Source of the DNA: Flavobacterium solisilvae | Lineage (GTDB): Bacteria; Bacteroidota; Bacteroidia; Flavobacteriales; Flavobacteriaceae | Assembly: GCF_012911605.1 (NCBI RefSeq) | Contig: NZ_JAAMPT010000193.1 | Location: forward strand, 1 to 43,748 | DNA: 43,748 nt | Direction of reading: 5' to 3' | In this document: one piece after another, positions 18,327-26,400 of the stretch | Numbering within the stretch: position 1 is the first letter of the stretch | Layout of the letters: every line of letters starts with the position of its first letter | Program-made: the position numbers and the translations under genes | The notes under the pieces: generated by a model | What the model saw: only the letters and a program-made list of their open reading frames with translations | Told to the model about the DNA's origin: nothing | Databases searched by the model: none

Positions 18327-19061
18327 ATGAATTTAAAGACAGCGGCAATTTTGTGCTTCACATCATTATTATTATCCTGTAATGGAAAAAAAGAAACTAC
18401 CGAAAGCACCACAGAATTTCTAAACGAAAGCGACTGCAATTGTGCAGAGCTTCAATTAAAGCGAGTAAATGAAAATGGCGAAGAAATAGAAGTTTGGAAA
18501 GATGTAAAAAAAAATGGAAGTCTCTACACTGGCGATTGTACTGAAAAAGATCAAAATGATACAATCATCAGAAAGCTGGAAATTAAAAACGGTTGGGTAG
18601 TCAGAGAAGTAAAGAAAGAGAATGTTATCGATAAAATTTATATCGTGACAAACGACATTGAGTATAATCAGTTACAAAAAAATAAAGGATTTAAAATTGG
18701 TTTATCATTGCTTATACCCGGTGATAAGTACAGATATATTTCTAACTACGAAGATTACAAAAACGGAAATCTATTTGATAAATGGGCAGTCGGGGCAACA
18801 AATGATTTTGGCACTAATCGAATTTCTATATCAAGATATTATGAAAAAGGAAAACCATTGAATTGGCTTGCAGAGCAAGACACACTTGGAGGACATAGTT
18901 CTAAAGGAAAAATAAAGTGTTTAGAAGATCCAGAGTTGATGAAAGGATCGAACAACGAAATGGAATGGGTAAAAAATAATATGTTAGCAGACGAATTCAT
19001 TAAGTCGTTAAAATGCATGAAAAGCGAAATACCTCCTTTTAATTATTGGGAAGTAAAATAG
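18327..19061 (+). CDS. Hypothetical lipoprotein
   Basis: A 244-residue protein with an N-terminal lipoprotein signal (lipobox LLLSC, then NGKKETTES). Without an acidic run after the Cys, it lacks the usual surface export signal and may stay facing the periplasm. The body contains VWKDVKKNGSLYTGDCTEKD, resembling a single MORN/YwqK-like unit, and is otherwise unrecognised. It faces the XRE repressor across the paired operators and ends at a strong terminator. Confidence 0.7.
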   Translation: MNLKTAAILCFTSLLLSCNGKKETTESTTEFLNESDCNCAELQLKRVNENGEEIEVWKDVKKNGSLYTGDCTEKDQNDTIIRKLEIKNGWVVREVKKENVIDKIYIVTNDIEYNQLQKNKGFKIGLSLLIPGDKYRYISNYEDYKNGNLFDKWAVGATNDFGTNRISISRYYEKGKPLNWLAEQDTLGGHSSKGKIKCLEDPELMKGSNNEMEWVKNNMLADEFIKSLKCMKSEIPPFNYWEVK

Positions 19062-19154
19062 AACAAAAACAGTCAAATCAGACACATCTATATTCAATTT
19101 AGCTTGAATTATTTTAAGCTCATTCAAATTAATTCCACAGCATTTATTACACGA

Positions 19155-19188
19155 GAAAGTCCCTTATTATAAGGGACTTTCATTTTTT
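19155..19188 (+). terminator. Terminator after the lipoprotein gene
   Basis: GAAAGTCCCTTA (19155-19166) and TAAGGGACTTTC (19170-19181) form a perfect 12-bp stem with a 3-nt loop, followed by ATTTTTT. Confidence 0.9.
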
Positions 19189-19276
19189 ATAAAATTAACA
19201 TTTATATATCTCCGCATCAGTTCTGAGTTCTCTAAATTCCAAATTATTTTGATTTTTTTTTAATTTATTATCGGAA

Positions 19277-19427
19277 TATCTTTGTAGAAGAAATCAGGAA
19301 CACACTTCTAAATGATCTATTAGAAGTTTACATTTCAAACATTTTAAAATCGATTTTTGAAAAATTTCGCTCATGCGAAGTGGAATTTCTATGCTTATGA
19401 ATTACTAACATTTTAAATATTTTTTTT
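19277..19427 (+). promoter_or_regulatory. Promoter -7 box and structured leader of the orphan gene
   Basis: TATCTTTG (19277-19284) matches the -7 consensus and lies 143 bp before the ATG at 19428. The leader contains two hairpins: ACTTCTAA/TTAGAAGT (19304-19311, 19320-19327) and TTCGC/GCGAA (19366-19370, 19375-19379). No known riboswitch was recognised. The stretch 19062-19427 holds only this and the terminator. Confidence 0.4.
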
Positions 19428-19922
19428 ATGAAAACAAACTCTATTTATGTGAGTGGGTGGAAAACCCCAAATTTCAAAACAGCAACTTTTAAAAAGGTTA
19501 CTGATCAAAAAGTTATTAATGAGGATTTAATAACGACTAGAAAGTTTTATTTCGGACCCAAAACAAATTCAAAAGGATCTGTAAATCATCTAAAGTATAA
19601 CTTGGGTATTAAGGTAAATGAAATATTTACTTTTAATACTCCTTTTATCGACGGAGTAAAAGCTACAGATTACAACGGTCATAATTTATCACTAGTTGTT
19701 AAAGATGATAGAGTTCTTCTTAATATCAATCAAGGAGACATATCTTTATTAATTGACTGTTGGGATTTAGGAGAATTGACGGATTTCATTGCTATCAAGA
19801 ATTCAAGATGCAAGAATATTACTAAAGCATACATCAGCAATCTCATCGCACTTGGAAGACTTAGAGTAAAATTTAATGTCGGAATTGATAAAAATCACGG
19901 TACAATGTGGAAACTTTTTTAA
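19428..19922 (+). CDS. Hypothetical protein, orphan in the element
   Basis: A 164-residue soluble protein with no signal peptide, starting MKTNSIYVSGWKTPNF. The middle is beta-rich (YNLGIKVNEIFTFNTPFIDG, LSLVVKDDRVLLNINQGDI), and the end is mixed alpha/beta (KAYISNLIALGRLRVKFNVG). No family recognised. It is a single-gene unit, with its own -7 box, a structured leader and a terminator at 19991-20022, so it is probably expressed. Confidence 0.6.
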   Translation: MKTNSIYVSGWKTPNFKTATFKKVTDQKVINEDLITTRKFYFGPKTNSKGSVNHLKYNLGIKVNEIFTFNTPFIDGVKATDYNGHNLSLVVKDDRVLLNINQGDISLLIDCWDLGELTDFIAIKNSRCKNITKAYISNLIALGRLRVKFNVGIDKNHGTMWKLF

Positions 19923-19990
19923 GCTATGAATAAGTTTAATTTGAGAACCTTGGAGAGAACCTATTTAGATACAACCTTGGTCACATAGTT

Positions 19991-20022
19991 AAGGAGCAAC
20001 TTTTAAAGTTTGCTCCTTTTTT
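19991..20022 (+). terminator. Terminator after the orphan gene
   Basis: AAGGAGCAA (19991-19999) pairs with TTGCTCCTT (20010-20018), followed by a T run to 20022. Confidence 0.85.
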
Positions 20023-20029
20023 ATTTAAA

Positions 20030-20103
20030 AATGTATCAAAACCCAAAGTGTATCATTTTAATTTTAAAACACGAGGTTATTTGATACATTAACCGTATCT
20101 TTG
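20030..20103 (+). promoter_or_regulatory. Resolvase operator/res-like inverted repeat with -7 box
   Basis: AATGTATCAAA (20030-20040) and TTTGATACATT (20080-20090) are perfect inverted copies with 39 bp between them. A further GTGTATCATTTT (20049-20060) repeats the TGTATCA core. The right copy lies just upstream of TATCTTTG (20096-20103), the -7 box of the recombinase gene. This suits self-repression and/or a recombination site. Confidence 0.6.
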
Positions 20104-20130
20104 AAATATAAAATATTAAAACGATACAAA

Positions 20131-20754
20131 ATGAAAGTTGTTATATACGCCAGAGTTTCTACAAGTAACCAAGATTACAAGAGACAGACCGAAGAACTGA
20201 TTGAATTTTCCAAAAAGAACAATTACGATGTTGTAAACATTTTTGAAGAAAAAATATCGGGCGGAAAAACCAACGAAGAACGACCTCAGCTAATGAAAAT
20301 GGTAGATTTCATCAAAACGAATAAAATTGATAAGGTTCTTTGTTGGGAATTAAGCAGACTGGGAAGAAACACTATTGAAGTTCTTAAAACTATCCAATTG
20401 CTTAATGAAAATTGCATTTCTCTCTACATTAAAAATCACAATATAGAAACGCTTAACGAGAAATGTGAAGTAAATCCAATGTCGCAGTTTTTAATTCAAA
20501 TCCTTACTTCAGTTAGCGAAATGGAAAAAACTCAAATCCGTCAACGAATTAAATCAGGTTATGACAGCTTCAGAAAAAACGGTGGCAAGGTTGGTCGTAA
20601 AGACGGGTTCAAAAAAAATGAAGAAACATTATTGACAGAACACAAAGACATCGTGAAATTATTGAAACAAGGAATGTCTGTCAGAAAGACGATGAAATTG
20701 ACTGATAAGAGTAGCGGCACCGTGCAAAAAATAAAAAAGATGCTACCTCATTAA
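20131..20754 (+). CDS. Small serine recombinase (resolvase/invertase family)
   Basis: A 207-residue recombinase from the ATG at 20131; the frame opens upstream at a TTG, but MKVVIYARVST is the family's start. The nucleophile is Ser10 in YARVSTSNQ. The catalytic domain continues with SGGKTNEERPQL, LCWELSRLGRNT and the helix-E region SVSEMEKTQIRQRIKSGYD. A helix-turn-helix follows at the end (MSVRKTMKLTDKSSGTVQKIKKML). It may resolve element dimers, invert DNA, or act mainly as a regulator; the inverted repeats upstream are the natural target. It lies about 80 bp before the defence-like operon. Confidence 0.92.
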   Translation: MKVVIYARVSTSNQDYKRQTEELIEFSKKNNYDVVNIFEEKISGGKTNEERPQLMKMVDFIKTNKIDKVLCWELSRLGRNTIEVLKTIQLLNENCISLYIKNHNIETLNEKCEVNPMSQFLIQILTSVSEMEKTQIRQRIKSGYDSFRKNGGKVGRKDGFKKNEETLLTEHKDIVKLLKQGMSVRKTMKLTDKSSGTVQKIKKMLPH

Positions 20755-20778
20755 GCTATAAATTAAAAAATTGCTTGT

Positions 20779-20813
20779 AAAGCATATTTTTCGTAAACAA
20801 AAGCGTATTTTGC
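20779..20813 (+). promoter_or_regulatory. Direct-repeat operator upstream of the controller gene
   Basis: AAAGCATATTTTTC (20779-20792) and AAAGCGTATTTTGC (20800-20813) match at 12 of 14 bases and start 21 bp apart, two helical turns. They lie 24 bp before the XRE gene, an arrangement like that of controller-protein boxes in restriction-modification operons. Confidence 0.45.
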
Positions 20814-20837
20814 AACCGATTACGCCAAATCCTTTTC

Positions 20838-21050
20838 ATGGAGAAGAAAACATTCAATAGAATTAAAGCCGTATTAGCTGAAACAGGAAAAACAAACAAC
20901 TGGTTAGCTATTGAGCTTAATAAAAATCGTGCAACAGTTTCTAAGTGGTGTACAAATCAAATGCAACCCACAATAGAAACACTTTTTGAAGTTGCTAAAG
21001 TATTGGATGTCAACGTAAGAGAATTATTAGTTTCAACAAAAAACAATTAA
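20838..21050 (+). CDS. XRE/controller-like regulator of the defence operon
   Basis: A 70-residue Cro/C1 helix-turn-helix protein: NNWLAIELNKNRATVSKWCTNQMQPTIETL, then FEVAKVLDVNVRELL. Its size and first place in a nuclease/methyltransferase operon match the small C (controller) proteins of restriction-modification systems, which delay nuclease expression when a system enters a new cell. Its stop and the ATPase start are separated by one base, and a direct repeat lies just upstream. The controller role is inference. Confidence 0.85.
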   Translation: MEKKTFNRIKAVLAETGKTNNWLAIELNKNRATVSKWCTNQMQPTIETLFEVAKVLDVNVRELLVSTKNN

Positions 21051-21051
21051 A

Positions 21052-23043
21052 ATGTCCGGAAAATACAATTTTGTAAAACCGCTCAAAGTGACTTTTAGAA
21101 ACTTTTCTCTTTATAAAAAAGAAGAAGTTACAGAAATAAGTGAAGAGATAAACAACGGTGTATATTGTTTAGCCGGTGCTAATGGTTTAGGTAAGACAAC
21201 TTTCCTTAATGCAATAAACTACGCTTTGACTGGAATTGTTTTAGAACCTAATAAAGAGGTTTTGATTCCCGATGAAATCATTAAATCCAACAAACAGTAT
21301 ACTGAAAGATATTTTCAAGGGAGGATTTCAGCTTCTGACAAAGACACTGCGGAAATTGAACTACTCTTAAAAATAAACAACAAATTTATACGTATTGTTA
21401 GAGCTTTCAGCAATAGGGAGGGTTTGAGACTTTTTGAATTTTATGAAGAGCAAAATGACAAAAAAATAAGCTTAATAAACACTAATGATTTAAGCCCAAA
21501 TGAGTTACTGAATTTATATCAAGAAACCTTAACTAACGAAGTTGGAATCGGAAAGTTTAGTTATTATATTTTCTTTCAACTCTATGTATTATCATTTGAT
21601 GAAAACAGGAGAATGTTGTTTTGGGATGAAAGAGCTTCTACAAGTGCATTGTCTATAGCTTTTAATGAAAATATCGAGGATACAGAAAGAGTTTTAGAAC
21701 TCAAAAAGAAAATGGAAGAATATGAGTCATATGGAAGAAATGCTAGATGGCAAGCAACGCAAATTAAAAATGAGATAGATAAATTATTAGAGACAAGTCA
21801 TCAAAGAGAAAATAATAATTTTAAACTTCTTGAAGAAGAATACCATGAACTTATATCAAGTATCGAAAATTCACAAAAAATTCATAATGAAATAAATATT
21901 GAATATGATACACTCTTAAAAAGACAAAATATACTTAATTCTGAAATTTTACAATTAAAAATTAATTACAAGAGATTATTTTCCAAGTATTCTGAACCAC
22001 GATCAAGTTTAATAAACAATCCAAACTTACAAATTGCAAAAAGGAACAACGCTTGTTTTTTATGTAATGCTGAAGGACACCACGTTATTGAAAATATTGA
22101 AAAGAAACTGTACTCGCACTCTACTTGTCCGGTATGCGATACTGCTATTAGCAATGATGATATAGAAAAGCAAGCTTCATTGATGAACGAGATTAAAAAT
22201 ATTGATAAGCAACTAGATTCAAAAAATAGAGAGCTTGAAGAATTGATGTTTGAATCTGAAACAAAAAAAGTAGAATTAGACAAAAAGTACATTGAGTTGG
22301 ATAGATTAAAATCCAGACTAAATAAGTTTGAAAAAGAAAATAAAAACTTATCGTTTAACAAAACTGGCGATGCCCCTATTGATACGTTAATAGAAGAATA
22401 CAAAAGACAATTTGATAAATTTGATAAAAGTTCAATCAACTATTATGAGAAAAGAGACAAACTAAGTCCTGAATATAAAAATTTACAAAGCAAAGTAAAT
22501 AAAGGATACAAAGAAACTGAGGATATTTTTGTTCCACTATTTAAAAAGTTTGCTTACAGTTTCATAGGACTTAACTTAAATATCTATTCAAAAATTAAAG
22601 GAAAAAACATAGCATTAATTTTTGAATTAAAAAACACTGCTAGAACCGCCTCTCATCAATTATCAGAAAGTCAACGTTTCTTTTTAGATATAGCGTTAAG
22701 AATGGCGCTCGCAACATATCTCGCAACCAAAAAAAATCCCGCTACATTACTAATCGATACACCGGAAGGATCCTTAGATATTGCATATGAAAATAGAGTA
22801 GGAAAAATGTTTGCTGAATTTGTAACCGAATATAATCAGAATATAATAATGACAGCAAATATTAATGCATCCCAATTATTAGTGTCGTTAGCTGAACAGT
22901 GCGGAAACAAAAAAATGAAATTTAGGCGAATGTTGGATTGGACTGAGTTAAGCGAAATACAAAAAGAAGGTGAATCTCTTTTTAATCAAGTTTATGACAA
23001 TATAGAACAAAAATTAAAACTTAAAGATGAGCAAGCAAATTGA
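21052..23043 (+). CDS. SMC/Rad50-like ABC ATPase of a defence system
   Basis: A 663-residue ABC-type ATPase of the SMC/Rad50/RecF kind. The Walker A motif is GANGLGKTT (residues 42-50). Coiled-coil arms run about 210-325 and 370-480 around a tip with two CxxC motifs, C335FLC338 and C359PVC362, like a zinc hook or ribbon. The ABC signature is LSESQ (537-541), Walker B LLIDTPEG (566-573) and the D-loop GSLD. The catalytic Glu after Walker B (E572) is present, so it should hydrolyse ATP. It starts one base after the regulator and overlaps the next gene by 17 bases. Such ATPases drive three-component ABC defence systems (ABC-3C, Lamassu), probably sensing DNA ends or invading DNA. The family-level call is firm; the system assignment is inference. 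Confidence 0.88.
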   Translation: MSGKYNFVKPLKVTFRNFSLYKKEEVTEISEEINNGVYCLAGANGLGKTTFLNAINYALTGIVLEPNKEVLIPDEIIKSNKQYTERYFQGRISASDKDTAEIELLLKINNKFIRIVRAFSNREGLRLFEFYEEQNDKKISLINTNDLSPNELLNLYQETLTNEVGIGKFSYYIFFQLYVLSFDENRRMLFWDERASTSALSIAFNENIEDTERVLELKKKMEEYESYGRNARWQATQIKNEIDKLLETSHQRENNNFKLLEEEYHELISSIENSQKIHNEINIEYDTLLKRQNILNSEILQLKINYKRLFSKYSEPRSSLINNPNLQIAKRNNACFLCNAEGHHVIENIEKKLYSHSTCPVCDTAISNDDIEKQASLMNEIKNIDKQLDSKNRELEELMFESETKKVELDKKYIELDRLKSRLNKFEKENKNLSFNKTGDAPIDTLIEEYKRQFDKFDKSSINYYEKRDKLSPEYKNLQSKVNKGYKETEDIFVPLFKKFAYSFIGLNLNIYSKIKGKNIALIFELKNTARTASHQLSESQRFFLDIALRMALATYLATKKNPATLLIDTPEGSLDIAYENRVGKMFAEFVTEYNQNIIMTANINASQLLVSLAEQCGNKKMKFRRMLDWTELSEIQKEGESLFNQVYDNIEQKLKLKDEQAN

Positions 23044-23608
23044 AATAGAAGCGTTTTACGATAGTTTATCAATTGCGCATAAGTTAGACCAATTTTTGGA
23101 CGGATTTACCAATGAAGAAATTCATCTCTTTTCTTATTTTTCGGCATTCCTTTTTCACTATTCGGGAAATCCAATTGAAGAATGGAAATATAAATTTACC
23201 ATAGATTCAAACGGTTACCCTTTTTCAACCGAATTACAGAATGCGATTGAAAGACATGAATCAATAGGACTTTTTGAGCTTAGAAACTTCTTGACTATTA
23301 CCTCTCGGGGAACGGATGAATTTAATAAATTTTCTAAAGAATTATCCTTGTTTAAAGAACGAGAGAAATTTATCGAAGCAGCATGTAGTACAAGTATTTT
23401 AATTCCATATCAGGAAGCTAAAGAAGCTCTTTTGGAAGACGTAAATATTACAAAAGCGAGGAATTTAGGAAATGAAAGTTGGTTGGATTTTCAATATGAA
23501 AAACTTCACGAAATCACCTCTTCATTAGGAGCGGCTGCAGAAGATATGACTATTTCAGCTGTAACTTGGCTAAGGTTAGTTCAATTATCACAAAAAACTG
23601 AAATATAA
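23027..23608 (+). CDS. Putative middle component, winged-helix-like, of the ATPase system
   Basis: A 193-residue protein of no recognised family. The segment YPFSTELQNAIERHESIGLFEL followed by RNFLTITSRGTDEFNKF has the rhythm of a winged helix (strand-helix, 'GL', then 'LT..G..EF'). This is typical of the small kleisin-like middle components that bind SMC-like ATPases in ABC-3C and Lamassu systems. It overlaps the ATPase by 17 bases and shares its last base with the nuclease start (TAATG). Position, size and pattern support a bridging role; the assignment is inference. Confidence 0.6.
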   Translation: MSKQIEIEAFYDSLSIAHKLDQFLDGFTNEEIHLFSYFSAFLFHYSGNPIEEWKYKFTIDSNGYPFSTELQNAIERHESIGLFELRNFLTITSRGTDEFNKFSKELSLFKEREKFIEAACSTSILIPYQEAKEALLEDVNITKARNLGNESWLDFQYEKLHEITSSLGAAAEDMTISAVTWLRLVQLSQKTEI

Positions 23609-24663
23609 TGTCTGATAAACTTGTCAATTTAATAAGAGAAGAGGATTATTTATTGCAGGTTTTTTCAAAAACGAAAAACGCTGTATATACAAACTTAACC
23701 AAAGAAATTGTAAAGTTTGTTAGTAACATTTTCAGAGTGATTGAACCTAGTCACACTGATGGAAAAGTAGTAATAGTTTACAACATAGCTGATGAAAATA
23801 TACTTGGCATTGAAGGAATTAAATTTTACGACGATAGTATCTTAAATCATCATTTCTCATCTCTTACTTTTCAGCTTTTTCAAACTGAAGGAAACTTACC
23901 AAAACTTTACCAAAACTTAGATGATGCGATGATAACTGACATACTTTCAAAGAACAATACTATTGCATACTATTATAATAATAGTGAAGAACATATTTAT
24001 GTTGATGGAGAACCAATTAAGATTGTAAATAAATACAGTAGCCCCAGTATTTTTGCTCTACAGTACCATTTTTTAAACGAAGCGTTACATATTTATAAAA
24101 ATGACAGAATCAAGAAAATTTCTTGTGAACATTTTAAAAAATGTTGGGGTGAACCAAAATATATTTATTTTATAAATAAACCCGAAGATTCTATTCAACT
24201 CTCTATATCTGAATACCTTAAAAATACGCTTCGAGGAGTAGATGTTGTTAGAGAATACAATGTTAATGCATCAAAACCTGTCGATATCCGAGTTTTTTGG
24301 AGAGAGGCGAATCGAGCTGCTCTGATTGAGGTAAAACTTATGGGACGTTCCTTTAAAACAAATGGAACGGATATAAATACTTACGAATACGATAACAGAA
24401 GAGCTAATGAGGGAATGGTGCAAATTAAAGAGTACATCGATAAAGTGGATCAAGATTCGCCTAATGTTATAAACAAAGGATATTTGGTTGTTGTTGATGG
24501 TCGCCGGAATAGTATTGATCCAAAAGTAGCGTCGATTTCAGTCGCAAACGGAATGCATTTTGCAAACAAAGATCTTGAGATTGATGTTGCAAACAGATTT
24601 TACCTTACCCACAAAAACGTTCAAGAACCAATCAGAATGTTTGCAGAACCAATCTGTGATTAA
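23608..24663 (+). CDS. Putative PD-(D/E)XK nuclease effector
   Basis: A 351-residue protein whose C-terminal part carries a PD-(D/E)XK nuclease core: Glu202 in a helix (ISEYLKNTL), Asp226 (KPVDIRVFW), Glu241-Val-Lys243 (AALIEVKLMG) and Gln272 in a following helix (GMVQIKEYI), then strand GYLVVVDGRR. The spacing suits restriction enzymes of the Mrr/Cap4/RecB type. The first 200 residues match nothing known and may recognise the target or contact the ATPase. It overlaps the middle component by one base, and the methyltransferase starts 2 bp after its stop. It is expected to cut DNA when licensed by the ATPase; whether self DNA is protected by the methyltransferase is the key question. Confidence 0.72.
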   Translation: MSDKLVNLIREEDYLLQVFSKTKNAVYTNLTKEIVKFVSNIFRVIEPSHTDGKVVIVYNIADENILGIEGIKFYDDSILNHHFSSLTFQLFQTEGNLPKLYQNLDDAMITDILSKNNTIAYYYNNSEEHIYVDGEPIKIVNKYSSPSIFALQYHFLNEALHIYKNDRIKKISCEHFKKCWGEPKYIYFINKPEDSIQLSISEYLKNTLRGVDVVREYNVNASKPVDIRVFWREANRAALIEVKLMGRSFKTNGTDINTYEYDNRRANEGMVQIKEYIDKVDQDSPNVINKGYLVVVDGRRNSIDPKVASISVANGMHFANKDLEIDVANRFYLTHKNVQEPIRMFAEPICD

Positions 24664-24665
24664 TT

Positions 24666-25931
24666 ATGATAAGAAATAAATTAAATGATAATTTTGGATT
24701 AAAAGACGGAGGATATTCAAACTCTGAAAATACCGTTGATCTACCACGTCATCGCTGGTATTACTACAAAGAGGGTTTTTCTCCATTTTTAGTAGAAAAA
24801 GCTATTGAACAAACCGGAATTAAAAAAGGCGAAATAATCTTGGATCCTTTTAACGGAGGCGGAACTACAACATTAACATCTGCATCTCTTGGATTGAAAT
24901 CTGTTGGTATTGAGGTTAATCCCTTTACTGCATTTTTATCAAAAACTAAGACAAAAAACATCAATTTAAAAGAGTTAAAATCTTTTAAAAGTGAATTTAT
25001 CGATTCTCCGAATGCAGCAAAGTCTGAACTATTAGGCTATTCTACTTTCTCGCAAAAAGATGGATTAAATAAATGGCTTTTTAATGACTCTGTTCTCGAT
25101 ACTTTTGAGAGTAAATGGCAACTAATTAATCAACTTGACTCAAGAAATTTAAAAGACGTTTTAAAATTAACTCTCGTTTCTTCTGCAATGGAGAACTGCA
25201 ATGCGAAGAGAGATGGAAAGTGCTTCCGCTATCGAAACGGTTGGGAGAACAATGGCTTTAATGAAGAAACATTTCTCAAGTCTTTGGAAAGAAATTTAAA
25301 TATCGTTTATGAGGATATTGAAAAAAAGAAAATTCTCGAAAAGGTTGAGATATTTAATGGTGATAGTCGACGGGTATTAAACTCAAAGAAAATAGGCGGT
25401 TTTAAACTCTGTGTAACCTCTCCTCCATATTTAAACACCTTTGACTATACCGATATTTATCGCCCTGAGTTGTTCTTAGGAAAGTTTGTGACTAACGCTG
25501 AAGAATTATATAATCTACGTTTAAAAACTGTCAGATCTCATATTCAAGCTAAATGGAAGCATCCTTCATCTATGGACTTTGGATTGCTTTATGAAAATGC
25601 TATAAAACATGTAAATGAAAATGTAGAAAATCTCATGCATAAAAATATTCCTTTAATGATTCAAGCTTATTTTGAAGACATGCAAAGGATATTGTCTGTA
25701 CTGAAAAGTAAAGCTGATAAGGATGCGCAACTTTGGTTTGTCGTTTCAAATTCTGCCTATGCAGGAATGGAAATCCCAGTTGATTTGATTATTGGAGAAA
25801 TTGGAACGAAGGTTGGTTGGTATCTTAAAGAAATTGGAGTATTAAGATATATCAATAAACGAAAGACTAAATATAGTCCTGAAATAAAAGAATTAAGAGA
25901 AAGTGTGATTATTTTCAGTAATAACAAATAA
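24666..25931 (+). CDS. DNA methyltransferase (N6-adenine or N4-cytosine type)
   Basis: A 421-residue SAM-dependent amino-methyltransferase. Motif I is D60PFNGGGT67, followed by GLKSVGIEVNPF for SAM binding. The catalytic motif IV is T251SPPY255, in the context VTSPPYLNTFDYTDIYRPELF. The order motif I then IV, and the long insert between them (about residues 95-245), distinguish it from common type II beta-class enzymes. It ends the five-gene unit, 2 bp after the nuclease gene. Two roles are possible: protection of host DNA as in restriction-modification, or marking of DNA for the ATPase complex. No specificity domain is recognised, so the target sequence cannot be given. Confidence 0.9.
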   Translation: MIRNKLNDNFGLKDGGYSNSENTVDLPRHRWYYYKEGFSPFLVEKAIEQTGIKKGEIILDPFNGGGTTTLTSASLGLKSVGIEVNPFTAFLSKTKTKNINLKELKSFKSEFIDSPNAAKSELLGYSTFSQKDGLNKWLFNDSVLDTFESKWQLINQLDSRNLKDVLKLTLVSSAMENCNAKRDGKCFRYRNGWENNGFNEETFLKSLERNLNIVYEDIEKKKILEKVEIFNGDSRRVLNSKKIGGFKLCVTSPPYLNTFDYTDIYRPELFLGKFVTNAEELYNLRLKTVRSHIQAKWKHPSSMDFGLLYENAIKHVNENVENLMHKNIPLMIQAYFEDMQRILSVLKSKADKDAQLWFVVSNSAYAGMEIPVDLIIGEIGTKVGWYLKEIGVLRYINKRKTKYSPEIKELRESVIIFSNNK

Positions 25932-25960
25932 ATTAGTTTTTAAAACATTATAGTTTCCCT

Positions 25961-26386
25961 CTACTTTATAACCAACCTCGATTCAATTTTGATAGGCAAA
26001 TATTCATACATCTCATTGCTCTTAACTAAATGTATATTTAAATCTTGTTTTTTCCTAATAACCTTTACCCTAACGTGTTTTGTGAATTCATAACCTTCAC
26101 TTTCCATCATTAATTGAAACTTTTCGACAGATGTTTCTATAGCTTCTTTACAAACTTTAATAGTTGATTGTTTGTTGTCTAAAATAAAATAAACATTAAT
26201 AACTTTATAATAATTTTTAGTGCTTATTGATGCCATCTTTAATTTGATAGGATTTTCAAAAATTCGTCCATAGCTGTTATATGAAAATGTTGCGACTCCA
26301 ACTTCGACTCGAAAAGTCAAATCATACTTATCCATTATTTCAATGAAACAATCTTTAACCACCTCTGAAACTTCGTCCTTTGTCAT
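25961..26386 (-). CDS. Hypothetical protein downstream of the integrase
   Basis: A 141-residue soluble protein, MTKDEVSEVVKDCFIEIMDKYDL onward, mixed alpha/beta, no recognised family. It follows the integrase by 14 bp on the same strand, so it is probably cotranscribed, and it converges on the methyltransferase gene. A recombination accessory role is only a guess. Confidence 0.55.
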   Translation of the reverse strand: MTKDEVSEVVKDCFIEIMDKYDLTFRVEVGVATFSYNSYGRIFENPIKLKMASISTKNYYKVINVYFILDNKQSTIKVCKEAIETSVEKFQLMMESEGYEFTKHVRVKVIRKKQDLNIHLVKSNEMYEYLPIKIESRLVIK

Positions 26387-26400
26387 TTCTTATTAATTTA

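Noticed and set aside
21966..22439. 157-residue minus-strand ORF in the ATPase gene
   Set aside because: It is antisense to the coiled-coil coding region; Ser/Leu-rich content is the usual shadow of Lys/Glu-rich codons.
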